Shown: piece by piece, positions 17,978 through 26,630 of the stretch | Position numbering within the stretch: the first letter of the stretch is position 1 | How the letters are laid out: each line of letters begins with the position of its first letter | Assembly (NCBI GenBank): GCA_039818825.1 | Contig: JBCBTD010000007.1 | Location: 1 to 64,000 of the forward strand | Source: JBCBTD01 sp039818825 | GTDB taxonomy: Bacteria > Pseudomonadota > Alphaproteobacteria > Geminicoccales > Geminicoccaceae | Direction of reading: 5' to 3' | Length of the DNA stretch: 64,000 nucleotides | Program-made: the position numbers and the translations under genes | The notes under the pieces: model-generated | The model's database searches: none | What the model saw: the letters and a program-made list of their open reading frames with translations, nothing else | What the model was told of the DNA's origin: nothing

Positions 17978-18105
17978 TGGATGGCGCAGCCGGCGCCGAA
18001 CCGCCTCGGCAGCAGCGAGGCGGCCGCAAGAAGCGGGCGGACTGCAGGTGGCGCTTTCGCTAGGCATCGGCCACCGAACGGCACCACCACCCGGAGGCCT
18101 GCGCC

Positions 18106-18447
18106 GTGCAAAGGCATTGGTCCGCTGACGCGATCGACTGGCAGGAACGCGGTGACGATGGCACCAAGTACGCCGTGCTCCACGGCGACCGACGAACCCC
18201 TGACGCCGCGTTCGCATACGCCTTCTTCATCCCGGCTGGCTTTTGGGACCCGCCCCATTGGCACGGCCGGACGGCCCACGTCTTCGTCGCCCGCGGCGCG
18301 CTCCAACTCGGCTACGGCACGACCCGCGACGTCGCTCGATTGGCCAGGCACACGGCCGGCTCCATGCTCATCGTGCCTGCCGAGGCCCGGCACTTCGATG
18401 GCGCGGACGAGGACACGGTGATCTTCGGCGTGGCGACCGGCCCCTGA
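18106..18447 (+). CDS. Cupin-domain protein
   Basis: 113-residue single-domain cupin. The first cupin motif DPPHWHGRTAHVFVARGALQLG supplies two His ligands, and the second half (PAEARHFDGADEDTVI) supplies a third. GTG start with GGAGG 8 nt upstream. Such small cupins act as dioxygenases, isomerases or binding proteins; no specific role can be assigned. It precedes the CoA-transferase operon by 114 nt on the same strand. Confidence 0.75.
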   Translation: MQRHWSADAIDWQERGDDGTKYAVLHGDRRTPDAAFAYAFFIPAGFWDPPHWHGRTAHVFVARGALQLGYGTTRDVARLARHTAGSMLIVPAEARHFDGADEDTVIFGVATGP

Positions 18448-18561
18448 GCGACGCACTACGTCGACCCGGCCCACCCGCCGTCGGCCGGCACGCCGGGCGG
18501 CTGAGTTACCCCTGACGATCGCGCCCGCCGCGCTCGACACCAATTCTACCGAAGCTACGGC

Positions 18562-19722
18562 ATGGCCGTAGATTCCAGGCCGTTCCGGTGCTTTGTTGGC
18601 ATGATGAAAAGCCTGGAGGACGTCCTGGTCGTGGCGTTGGAGCAGGCGGTCGCAGCACCGTTTGCTTCGGCCCGTCTGGCCGACGCCGGCGCCCGCGTGA
18701 TCAAGATCGAGCGGCCAGGCGGCGACTTCGCCCGCCGATACGATACGGCCGTGGCCGGTGAGAGTTCGTACTTCGTCTGGCTGAACCGGGGCAAGCAGTC
18801 GCTGGTGCTGGACCTCGACGACGACGACGATGTGGCGCTCCTGCACCGGCTGGTCGCCCGCGCCGACGTGTTCTTGCAGAACCTGGCCCCCGGCGCCGCC
18901 GAACGCCGCGGGTTCGGCGGCGACCGCTTGCGGACCAGCAATCCGCGGCTGATCGTCTGCGAGATCCGCGGGTTCGCTGCGGATACCGCCTTCGCCGACG
19001 CCAAGGCCTACGACCTCGTGGTCCAGGCCGAAAGCGGTCTCGCCAGCGTCACCGGATCTGCCGACGCGCCGGGCCGGGTCGGCGCGCCCGTGGTCGACAT
19101 CGGTGCTGGGCAGACGGCCCACGCGGCGATCCTGGAGGCGTTGTTCGCCCGCGAACGGACCGGCGAGGGCGCCAGCCTCTCCATCGCCATGTTCGACGTC
19201 ATGGCCGATTGGCTGAACGTGCCACTGCTGCTTTGGGAACAGGGTGGTGAGCCGACGCCGCGAACGGGGCTCCACCACTCCGCCATCGCCCCCTACGGGG
19301 TCTATGCCACGGCCGACGGACCGCGGCTGCTCGTCGTCCAAAACGAACGGGAATGGCAGCGGTTCTGCGCGGTCGTGCTCGGCCGTCCGGACCTGGCCAC
19401 CGACCCCGATTTCGACCACATCCGCGGGCGCGTCGCCCATCGGACACGGCTCGATGCGGTGATCGAGGACGCTCTTGCTGGGCTGTCTGCCGCTGAGTTG
19501 GACGCACGGCTGGCCCAAGCGGAGATCGCCAGCGGCAGGGTCAACGACCTCGAAGCGCTGAGCCGGCACGCGGCGCTGACCCGGGCCATGGTCGACGTCG
19601 CCGGCCGACGGATCGCCTTGGCGGCGCCGCCGGTCCGCCGCGAGGGCCGGGCATCGACCACGCTGGCGCCACCGCCCCGGCTCGACGAGCACGGCGCCAT
19701 CGTCCGCAGCGAGTTCCGATGA
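18562..19722 (+). CDS. CaiB/BaiF (family III) CoA-transferase
   Basis: 386 residues from the ATG at 18562; starts at 18601 or 18604 are equally possible. Family III CoA-transferases move CoA between acids through an aspartyl-CoA thioester. The typical N-terminus (LEQAVAAPFASARLADAGARVIKIERPGGD) and the catalytic Asp179 in GAPVVDIGAGQ are present. It overlaps the next gene by 4 nt (ATGA), so it forms a coupled unit with an FAD oxidoreductase and an M20 hydrolase. The substrate is unknown. Confidence 0.9.
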   Translation: MAVDSRPFRCFVGMMKSLEDVLVVALEQAVAAPFASARLADAGARVIKIERPGGDFARRYDTAVAGESSYFVWLNRGKQSLVLDLDDDDDVALLHRLVARADVFLQNLAPGAAERRGFGGDRLRTSNPRLIVCEIRGFAADTAFADAKAYDLVVQAESGLASVTGSADAPGRVGAPVVDIGAGQTAHAAILEALFARERTGEGASLSIAMFDVMADWLNVPLLLWEQGGEPTPRTGLHHSAIAPYGVYATADGPRLLVVQNEREWQRFCAVVLGRPDLATDPDFDHIRGRVAHRTRLDAVIEDALAGLSAAELDARLAQAEIASGRVNDLEALSRHAALTRAMVDVAGRRIALAAPPVRREGRASTTLAPPPRLDEHGAIVRSEFR

Positions 19723-21032
19723 CCGCCGACGCCGCGTTCGCCGACGACGTCGAGGTGCGGCCCTATTGGTGGGAGGCGGCGCCACCGGAGGACGATGGCC
19801 CGGGCGCACCCAACGAGGTCGACGTCGCGATCGTCGGCGCTGGCTACACTGGCCTCAGCGCGGCACTCGACCTCCGTCGCGGCGGGCTGACCGTCGCGGT
19901 GCTGGAAGCCGGCCCGGTCGGGATCGGGGCGAGCACACGCAATGGCGGGCTGGTCTCGGGCGGGCTGAAGATCGCCAAGGCGGCGGAGCGGCGGTTTGGC
20001 GGCGAGGTCGCGAAGGCGATGCTCGCCGAGGGCCGCCAGTCGATGCTCTACCTGGAGGAGCTGATCGCCCGCGAACAACTCGATGCTCGCTATCGCCGCA
20101 CCGGCCGCTTCGTCGGCGCCCATACGAGGCGAGCGCTGGAAGGGCTGGCCGACCAGGCCCGTCGCCTGCAGGCTCGCGGGATCCCAACGGAGCTGCTCGA
20201 TCGAGAGCAGCTGGGCTTGGTGACCGAAACCGAGGCTTTTGCCGGCGGGCTGGTGGTCGAGGAGGCAGGCGCGCTGCACCCGGCACTCTACCACCGGTCG
20301 TTGCGCCGGCGCGTCGCCGCGGCCGGTGCCACGCTGACGCCGTCTTGCCGGGTCGGTGCGATCCTCCGCGAAGGCGATCGGTTCCGGTTGCTGCACCGTG
20401 GCGGCGAGACGATCGCCCGCCACGTGGTCGTCGCTACCAACGGCTATACGGACGACCTCAGTCCGTGGTTCCGGCGCCGGCTGATCCCGCTGGCGAGCTA
20501 CATGATTGCGACCAAGCCGTTGCCGGCAGACCTCATCCGCCGGCTCAGCCCCCAGGGCCACGTGTTCGTCGACACCAAACGCGTGCTCTCCTACTTCCGC
20601 ATCTCCCCTGACGGCACACGGGTGCTCTACGGCGGCCGCGCCAGCTTCGTCGACGGCAACGAACGCCGCGCCGCGCAAACCCTTCATGGCTTCATGAGCC
20701 GCGTCTGGCCGGACTTGCGCGACGTCGAACTCAGCCATGCCTGGAAAGGCAACGTCGCCTTCACCTTCGACTGGGTGCCGCACATCGGCCGGTCCGAGGG
20801 CGTGATCTACGTCGGCGGCTGCCAGGGTTCCGGCGTGGCGATGGCGACGTGGCTGGGCCATCAGGTCGCCGGCTCGTTGACGGGTGCGAACACCAAGAGC
20901 GCATTCGACCGGGACGCGTTCCCGACCCTGCCGCTCTACGACGGCCGCCCCTGGTTCTTGCCGCTGGTCGGCACCTGGTACCAACTCCGCGACGCCTTGG
21001 ACGTGCGCCTGGATCGGAGCCTGACGACGTGA
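19719..21032 (+). CDS. FAD-dependent amine/D-amino-acid-type oxidoreductase
   Basis: 437-residue DAO-family flavoprotein. An N-terminal Rossmann motif VAIVGAGYTGLSAAL (about residue 30) is followed by GIGASTRNGGLVSGGLK, typical of the OrdL/PuuB-like amine oxidase branch, and a C-terminal FAD segment YVGGCQGSGVAMATWLG. It probably oxidises a secondary amine or amino acid. ATGA overlap upstream and GTGA overlap downstream (4 nt each) show tight coupling to the CoA-transferase and the M20 enzyme. Confidence 0.88.
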   Translation: MTADAAFADDVEVRPYWWEAAPPEDDGPGAPNEVDVAIVGAGYTGLSAALDLRRGGLTVAVLEAGPVGIGASTRNGGLVSGGLKIAKAAERRFGGEVAKAMLAEGRQSMLYLEELIAREQLDARYRRTGRFVGAHTRRALEGLADQARRLQARGIPTELLDREQLGLVTETEAFAGGLVVEEAGALHPALYHRSLRRRVAAAGATLTPSCRVGAILREGDRFRLLHRGGETIARHVVVATNGYTDDLSPWFRRRLIPLASYMIATKPLPADLIRRLSPQGHVFVDTKRVLSYFRISPDGTRVLYGGRASFVDGNERRAAQTLHGFMSRVWPDLRDVELSHAWKGNVAFTFDWVPHIGRSEGVIYVGGCQGSGVAMATWLGHQVAGSLTGANTKSAFDRDAFPTLPLYDGRPWFLPLVGTWYQLRDALDVRLDRSLTT

Positions 21033-22279
21033 ACGACCTGCAGCGCCAGCTTCTGAGCCGGCTCGACGACGACCGGGACGCACTGATCGCGTTCTTTCGC
21101 GACTTCCTGAGGGCGAAAAGCGCCAACCCGCCCGGCGACACGCGCCCGGCGGCGGCGGTCATCGCCGACTATCTGGGCGCCAAAGGCGTACCGTTCCGCC
21201 TCGAAGCCGCCGCGGACACCATGCCCAACGTGATCGGCAGCTACGAGCTGGGCGCGCCAGGCAAGCACCTCGTGCTCAACGGCCACATCGACGTGTTCGC
21301 ACCGATCGACGACACGACCGCTTGGACGGGGGCGCTGGTCGACGATCGGCTCTACGGCCGTGGGGCGAGCGATATGAAATGCGGGACCTCCGCCTCGGTC
21401 TTCGCGTTCGCTTATCTCTACGAGATCCGCCAAGCGCTTGCCGGCAAGCTGACCTTGACCTGTGTCTCGGACGAGGAGACCGGCGGGCGCTGGGGCACCG
21501 CTTGGCTGATGGAGCAGTTCCCGGACGAGGTCCTCGGCGATGCCTGCCTCAACGGTGAGCCGTCCGGCCTGAACAATGTCCGTTTCATGGAAAAAGGCAC
21601 GCTACGGCTGACCGTGACGACCCAGACCGATGGCGGTCACGGCGGCTATCCACACCTCAGCCCCAACGCGATCTTCCAGGCAACCGGTATCATCCGCGGG
21701 CTGATGCGGCTGCACGGCCATCAACCTGACTTGCCAGGCCCCGTAGCTGCCGCGTTGTTGTCCGCCGATGGCATCGCCCAGACCGAGGCCGGCATGGGGG
21801 AGGGTGCCGCAGAAGTCGTGCGCAGCGTCGTCGTCAACGTCGGCACGATCCGAGGCGGCCTGAAGATCAATCAGATCCCCCATGCCTGCAAAGTGGAAGT
21901 CGAGGTTCGCTACCCGATGGGCATCACCCGCGACGACGTGCTGGCCCACGTCGACGCGGTCGTCGCCGCTGTCCCGCTGGCCGCCTACACCGTCGACGAG
22001 GCTCATTCCTATCCACCGAGCCTGGCCGATCCCGAACACGAGTTGTTCCGCGTCATCGCTGACACGGTGGAAGCGCTGGGCCATCCCCGGCCGACGCCGC
22101 TCTCCAGCCTCGGCGGCTCGGACAGCCGCTACTGGCGCTGGCGCGGCGTGCCCGCGTTCCTCTACGGCCCGTCCCCAGTCACCATGGGCCGCGCCGACGA
22201 GCACGTGACGGTCGACGAGTTCCTGCACGTAGTGCGAACCCACGTCCTGGCTGCTGTAGGCTATTTGGAGCGGGCTTGA
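21029..22279 (+). CDS. M20 family metallo-amidohydrolase (ArgE/DapE/ACY1 type)
   Basis: 416-residue dinuclear zinc hydrolase, cytoplasmic. Metal and catalytic residues are visible: LNGHIDVF, GASDMKCG, catalytic Glu in SDEETGG, metal Glu in NGEPSG and a C-terminal His in ADEHV. SSLGGSDSRYWR resembles DapE-type substrate recognition. GTG start in a 4 nt overlap with the flavoenzyme gene. It probably removes an acyl group from an amino acid or amine derivative processed by the operon. Confidence 0.9.
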   Translation: MNDLQRQLLSRLDDDRDALIAFFRDFLRAKSANPPGDTRPAAAVIADYLGAKGVPFRLEAAADTMPNVIGSYELGAPGKHLVLNGHIDVFAPIDDTTAWTGALVDDRLYGRGASDMKCGTSASVFAFAYLYEIRQALAGKLTLTCVSDEETGGRWGTAWLMEQFPDEVLGDACLNGEPSGLNNVRFMEKGTLRLTVTTQTDGGHGGYPHLSPNAIFQATGIIRGLMRLHGHQPDLPGPVAAALLSADGIAQTEAGMGEGAAEVVRSVVVNVGTIRGGLKINQIPHACKVEVEVRYPMGITRDDVLAHVDAVVAAVPLAAYTVDEAHSYPPSLADPEHELFRVIADTVEALGHPRPTPLSSLGGSDSRYWRWRGVPAFLYGPSPVTMGRADEHVTVDEFLHVVRTHVLAAVGYLERA

Positions 22280-22486
22280 AGGTGGCGCCCGCCCGCAAGG
22301 GAGCGACAGCTCGCGGCGGCACCATTGCGCGCTGGTGCGTCCGGAACCACCGCCAACGAGCACGATGGGTTTCGCTGGCGTCGAAGCTCGAGGAGAGTGC
22401 AGACGCGCGCGCCAGAGCGATGCTCCAGTGCACGGCCTCGAGGTGCTGCTCGTCATGCGGGCACCGTTCGGTCGCTGGATAGGCGT

Positions 22487-23743
22487 ATGACCCTCACCAA
22501 ACTCGGTTTGCTGGTCGTGATCTTCGTCGATGTCGCGGGACAGGGTTTGATCATCCCCATCATCAACCAACTCATCACTGCACCGACCAGCGACTTCCTG
22601 CCGGCGCAGACCACAGAAAGCGTGCGGCACGCGACCTACGGCCTGGTCATTGGCGTCTTCTACCTCTCGTGGTTCCTCGGCGCCGTCTACATCTCCAAGC
22701 TGTCGGACAGCATCGGCCGCAAGAACGGCATGCTGATCTGTCTCGCCGGCGCGCTCGTCGGCTACGTGTTGACGATCTTGGCGATTGGCTGGAGCAGCCT
22801 CTGGCTGATGCTCCTCGGCCGCGCGATCACCGGGTTCACCGCGGGCAACCAACCCATCGCCCAGGCGGCGATGGCCGATCTCAGCCGTTCCGACGCCGAG
22901 AAGACGAAGAACCTGGGTGCCGCCGTCGCCGCGCTCAGCCTCGGCCTGGTGGCGGGCCCACTGATCGCCGGCCTCTTGTCCGATCAGCGGGTGCTCGGCG
23001 ACTTCGCGTCGCTCAGCCTCCCCTTCTACGTTGCGATCGGCCTCGTCCTCGTCGCCATGATCCTCATTCAGTTCTACTTCCACGACAGCTTGACCAGCCG
23101 CGCCCCGCTACGGGTGAAGCCGCAAGAAGTGTTCTTGCTGCTGTGGCAGATCTTGCAGCATCGGACGGTGCTCCGAGTCGCTGCGGTCTTCTTCTGCTTC
23201 ATGCTGGTGTGGAATACGTGCTACGTCTTCTTGGATGCCTACCTGACGACCCGGTTCGACGTCGGCACGTTGGGCGCCAGCCTGGCCATCCTGGTCAGCG
23301 GCGCGTCGTTGGCGCTCTCCAGCGCGTATCTGGTCGCCCCGATCGGTCAGCGCTTCTCGAAGGGCAAGATCGTGATCGGCGCCGCGGCGGTCATGGCAGC
23401 GTCGGCCGCACTGTTCGTCGCCTTGCCGGACATCGTCGTTGTCTTTCTCGCGATCATCCCATTGGCAGCCGCGTTCGCCGTCGGCTACGCGACGCTCCTC
23501 AGCATCTTTTCAGCCAGCGTGTCGGCTGCCGAGCAGGGTTGGGTCATGGGCGTTTCGACGGCGCTTTGGACGCTTGGTGCCGGGCTGACGTCACTGCTCG
23601 GCGGCGATTTGATGGGCATCGATTTGCGGCTGCCGTTCGTTCTGGCAACCGCTTCGGCACTCGGCGCGATCCTGCTGGCTTCGCTCCTTTGGTCCGCCGC
23701 CGACGTCCGGCAGATCACGTCCAGGACGACGGCCGACGGCTAG
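22487..23743 (+). CDS. MFS transporter (TetA-like branch)
   Basis: 418-residue, 12-helix permease. The ATG at 22487 begins MTLTKLGLLVVIFVDVAGQG; upstream starts would add a non-hydrophobic tail. The loop 2-3 motif SKLSDSIGRKNGM is a good match to the MFS A-motif, and the protein resembles the multidrug/TetA-like 12-TM group. It lies 207 bp after the M20 gene and may belong to the same catabolic unit. Its stop lies in a strong hairpin. Confidence 0.85.
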   Translation: MTLTKLGLLVVIFVDVAGQGLIIPIINQLITAPTSDFLPAQTTESVRHATYGLVIGVFYLSWFLGAVYISKLSDSIGRKNGMLICLAGALVGYVLTILAIGWSSLWLMLLGRAITGFTAGNQPIAQAAMADLSRSDAEKTKNLGAAVAALSLGLVAGPLIAGLLSDQRVLGDFASLSLPFYVAIGLVLVAMILIQFYFHDSLTSRAPLRVKPQEVFLLLWQILQHRTVLRVAAVFFCFMLVWNTCYVFLDAYLTTRFDVGTLGASLAILVSGASLALSSAYLVAPIGQRFSKGKIVIGAAAVMAASAALFVALPDIVVVFLAIIPLAAAFAVGYATLLSIFSASVSAAEQGWVMGVSTALWTLGAGLTSLLGGDLMGIDLRLPFVLATASALGAILLASLLWSAADVRQITSRTTADG

Positions 23744-23756
23744 CCCGTCGGCCGTC
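23728..23756. terminator. 12 bp-stem hairpin over the MFS stop codon
   Basis: GACGGCCGACGG and CCGTCGGCCGTC form a perfect 12 bp stem with a 5 nt loop enclosing the stop codon. No T-run. Likely 3' end of the MFS transcript. Confidence 0.55.
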
Positions 23757-23767
23757 CCAGCGATCCG

Positions 23768-23787
23768 CCGGACCGACGTCGGTCCGG
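23768..23787. terminator. 20 bp perfect palindrome before the PAS gene stop
   Basis: A perfect 20 bp palindrome centred on GACGTC (CCGGACC arms) sits directly against the stop codon of the convergent PAS gene. Together with the preceding hairpin it separates two convergent units and probably ends transcription from either side. Confidence 0.5.
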
Positions 23788-23788
23788 A

Positions 23789-24124
23789 TCAGTCTTCGAC
23801 GACGAAGGAGATACCGAAGGTGCAGCGCACGCCATCCAGTTCGCCGGGGAACTTGCACACGTTCAACGTCGCTTCGCCCTTCGATGACTTGTGCACGACC
23901 TCGTGGGAATAGCCGGGTTTGTTGCTGGCCAGGACCTGATTGTCATGCTCGATCAACGCGTCGGCGGTGTCGACCCACGGCAATTGGTAGTCTGTTTTGC
24001 CGACGACGTTGCCACCGCCGAACTCATCCATCGTCTTGTTGGCCCAGATGTACACGCCTTGTTCGTTCTTTGCCCAAAAAACGACGGGCATGGAGTCCAT
24101 AACCGAAAGATCTGCGGACTTCAT
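23789..24124 (-). CDS. Stand-alone PAS-domain protein
   Basis: 111-residue protein consisting of one PAS fold: MDSMPVVFWAKNEQGVYIWAN, NVVGKTDYQLPW, then the PAC-like GEATLNVCKFPGEL. There is no output domain. The ATG at 24124 is preceded by GGGAGA. It lies downstream of the enolase-like operon after 209 nt, same strand. It could be a diffusible sensor for a partner kinase; no ligand-binding residue is obvious. Confidence 0.8.
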   Translation of the reverse strand: MKSADLSVMDSMPVVFWAKNEQGVYIWANKTMDEFGGGNVVGKTDYQLPWVDTADALIEHDNQVLASNKPGYSHEVVHKSSKGEATLNVCKFPGELDGVRCTFGISFVVED

Positions 24125-24333
24125 CTTGTCTCTCCCGATCAGCAATCGTTGTAGCGTTTACGAGTGTCGCCTCGGCCATCTCATGCACGTCGCAGGGAGG
24201 AGCAACGGCCCACTGGTCCGGCGCCGTCTCCGCTCGACTTCCTCGAATCCTCTAGCCGCACTCCCGATCGACTACAACCGGTCGCTGGTCGTGAAGGCGC
24301 CCTTACCCATCCGAGCCTTTCTCCAGCCGCAAC

Positions 24334-25626
24334 TCAACGCTTCCACCACGTCCGTACCAAGGGGGAGCCGCCGACGAACGCGCCTGCTCCCAGCGCGTCC
24401 TGGATCCGCAAACATTCGTTCCATTTGGCCATCCGCTCCGAGCGCGTGAACGAGCCGACCTTGAGCTGACCGCAGCCGAGACCGGTAGCGAGGTGGCTGA
24501 TCGAGATGTCCTCGGTTTCGCCCGACCGCGCCGAGACGACGGTGCGCCAACCGGCAGTCTCCGCAGCACTGAAGGTCTCGATCGCTTCGCTGACCGTTCC
24601 GGCCTGATTGACCTTGAGCAACACGGCGTTGCAGGCCCCGTGCTTCGCCGCTTCCCGAACGAGGGCCGCATTGGTCACCAGGTAGTCGTCGCCGATGATT
24701 TGGACTTGGCCGCCGAAACGGCGTGAGAACTCGATCATACCCGCCGGATCGTCCTCGCCCAGCGGGTCCTCGATCGACGCGATCGGATAGGTCTCGAGCC
24801 AGCCGCCCAGCAACTCGATCAGCGCATCGCTTTCCAGGTAACGATCGTCCAACGCCAAGCGGTAACGGCCGTCCTTGCCGAACTCGGAGGCAGCGATGTC
24901 CAGCGAGATGACGACCCGGTCGCCGGGCTTCTCACCTGCCTTCTCGATCGCGACGACCAAGGTCTCCAGGGCCTCTTCGTTGCTGTCGAAGACCGGCCAC
25001 CAGCCGCCCTCGTCAGCAACGCCAGCCAACTTGCCTTTGGCCGCCATGATGTCGCCGGCGGCGAAGTAGACGGCGCTGGTGACCTCCATCACCTCGTCGA
25101 AGGACGAGGCGCCCGGGACCATGATCATGAAGTCCTGGATGTCGACCCGCCGTCCCGCATGGGCGCCACCTCCGAAGATCTGGATCTCGGGCAAGGGTAG
25201 CGACGGCGTGCGGGAGTAGCGATCGGCGATGTGGCGCCAGAGCGGTTTCCGCGCCTCTGCCGCCGCGGCGTGCAGCACCGCCAATGAGGTCGCCACAGCT
25301 GCATTTCCGCCGAGGGTTGCCTTGAGCCGCGAGGGATCGAGCGCCACCAACACCCCATCGACATGCGACTGGTCGGTCGCGTCCAAGCCGACCAGGGCGG
25401 GAGCGATCACGTGATCCACGCCGGCGAGCGCCTTTTGGACCCCCTTGCCACGCAGCGCCCCACCACCGTCGCGCAGATCGATCGCCTCCCGGGTCCCGCG
25501 CGACGCTCCCGCTGGTGCGATCGCCCGGCCGTGCGCACCACTTTCGAGCGAAACCTCGACCTCGACGGTGGGCTGCCCGCGCGAATCCCAAACCCGGCGT
25601 CCCTTGATCGAACTGATGGCCGTCAA
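24334..25626 (-). CDS. Enolase-like protein with altered active site
   Basis: 430-residue protein that aligns with enolase end to end: WDSRGQPTVEVEV, GGGAHAGRR, ADEGGWWP, SLDIAASEF, SIEDPLGEDD, IIGDDYLVTN, LLKVNQAGT and QLKVGSFTRSERMAKW. Metal-binding Asp/Glu residues and both lysines are kept. Two catalytic-site positions differ: the Glu of the QEF motif is Asp165, and the His of SHRSGETED is Ala366. GASTG is GASRG. It is therefore unlikely to be the housekeeping glycolytic enolase. The TTG start overlaps the kinase stop (TTGA). A related dehydration or rearrangement of a phosphorylated substrate is the best inference. Confidence 0.85.
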   Translation of the reverse strand: MTAISSIKGRRVWDSRGQPTVEVEVSLESGAHGRAIAPAGASRGTREAIDLRDGGGALRGKGVQKALAGVDHVIAPALVGLDATDQSHVDGVLVALDPSRLKATLGGNAAVATSLAVLHAAAAEARKPLWRHIADRYSRTPSLPLPEIQIFGGGAHAGRRVDIQDFMIMVPGASSFDEVMEVTSAVYFAAGDIMAAKGKLAGVADEGGWWPVFDSNEEALETLVVAIEKAGEKPGDRVVISLDIAASEFGKDGRYRLALDDRYLESDALIELLGGWLETYPIASIEDPLGEDDPAGMIEFSRRFGGQVQIIGDDYLVTNAALVREAAKHGACNAVLLKVNQAGTVSEAIETFSAAETAGWRTVVSARSGETEDISISHLATGLGCGQLKVGSFTRSERMAKWNECLRIQDALGAGAFVGGSPLVRTWWKR

Positions 25627-26630
25627 GTGGCGATGTCCTTCTCTCTCGACACCAGTTCCTGGACGAACGACGCCAGCGTCCCCACCGGCTGACGCACCCA
25701 CCCGAGCGCCAATCGACGGACGCGCTCGCGTTCGTCTTCGGTCAAGTACTCGACCGGCGACTTGCCGTCGATCCGTGCCAACATCAGCGCTGGCAGCAGC
25801 CGGCATACCCGCCGCTCCAGGTCAGTGACCGGCTCCCACGTGACGTGGGTCACGTAGGCCTGCCAGAAGCCGTCGACCAAAGCGGCGAACGAGCCGCGCA
25901 ACGCCGTGACGTGCACCGCCTTCAACACCAGATGGTTCAGGCAGAACGACACGTCGAAGCACGGATCGCCCAGCGTCGCGCATTCGGCATCCAAGATGAC
26001 CGGGCGGCCCCGACGTAGCAGGACGTTCTTCGGACTGACGTCGCCGTGCACGAGCACCTGCTCGCTCGCATAGAGCAGGTCGCCGAGTTCGTGAAGTTCC
26101 GCCGCGACCGCCGGATGGCGACCAGCGGCAAAGCTCAGATACGGCTCGATCCGCAGGGCGCGGAAGTCGTCGCGGTTGCGAAACGGCGAACGATCGGCGT
26201 CGGGCGCTGTCGAGGCGGCGTGGATGCGACCCAAGAGATTGCCGACACCGGCCGCCTCGTCACGACCCGTACGGCCCGCCAACAGCTCAGCCTTCCATAG
26301 CCGCACGTCGTCTCCTTCGACGAACGCCATGGCAAAGCCGTGCTGTGCGTCGGACCGCCCGAACAGCTCGACCGCGCTCTCGGGCGCGACCGCGGCCGCG
26401 AACTGCAGCCACGCGTACTCGGCGCGATTGCGGTGCAAAGGCGCCTGCCAGTCTTCGGCGACCCGCAGCTTCGACAGGGCGAACTTCACGCAAAGACGCC
26501 GGGTGCCCAGATCGACGACCGCGATGTCGGAGGCCACACCGCCGGTCAATGGGACCACGGACTGGACGTCGCCAAGACCGAGCTCCGCGACCAAGTCTCG
26601 ACATCGCCGTTCCAGCGCCATCCGAGGCAT
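25623..26630 (-). CDS. APH-fold small-molecule kinase
   Basis: 335-residue phosphotransferase of the aminoglycoside phosphotransferase/choline kinase fold. Catalytic loop VHGDVSPKN (Asp197, Asn202) and the metal Asp214 in VILDAECATLGDP are intact; the nucleotide-binding Lys is in RLCVKFALSK. The start ATG shares one base with the hydantoinase stop (TGATG), and its own stop overlaps the enolase-like start. The context suggests it phosphorylates the intermediate that the enolase homologue then uses, not an antibiotic. Substrate unknown. Confidence 0.85.
   Translation of the reverse strand: MPRMALERRCRDLVAELGLGDVQSVVPLTGGVASDIAVVDLGTRRLCVKFALSKLRVAEDWQAPLHRNRAEYAWLQFAAAVAPESAVELFGRSDAQHGFAMAFVEGDDVRLWKAELLAGRTGRDEAAGVGNLLGRIHAASTAPDADRSPFRNRDDFRALRIEPYLSFAAGRHPAVAAELHELGDLLYASEQVLVHGDVSPKNVLLRRGRPVILDAECATLGDPCFDVSFCLNHLVLKAVHVTALRGSFAALVDGFWQAYVTHVTWEPVTDLERRVCRLLPALMLARIDGKSPVEYLTEDERERVRRLALGWVRQPVGTLASFVQELVSREKDIAT

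Larger units (their letters stand above)
17752..18105. other. Intergenic region between ABC exporter and cupin gene
   Basis: 354 bp. The right-hand third holds nothing recognisable except GGAGG at about 18093, the Shine-Dalgarno site of the cupin gene. The rest is the exporter leader: promoter, leader ORF and two hairpins. Long open frames on both strands through this region are codon-bias artefacts. Confidence 0.6.

Noticed and set aside
17887..19809. 640-codon minus-strand frame over the cupin and CoA-transferase genes
   Set aside because: Opposes two genes with recognised domains. Only its last nine codons, which have their own Shine-Dalgarno site, were kept as a leader ORF.
24334..25626. 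Assignment as the housekeeping enolase (eno)
   Set aside because: Two active-site substitutions and operon partners unrelated to glycolysis; the usual pyrG/kdsA-type neighbours are absent.
25623..26630. APH-fold gene as an antibiotic-resistance determinant
   Set aside because: It is translationally coupled to metabolic genes on both sides and shows no close aminoglycoside-kinase features beyond the general fold.
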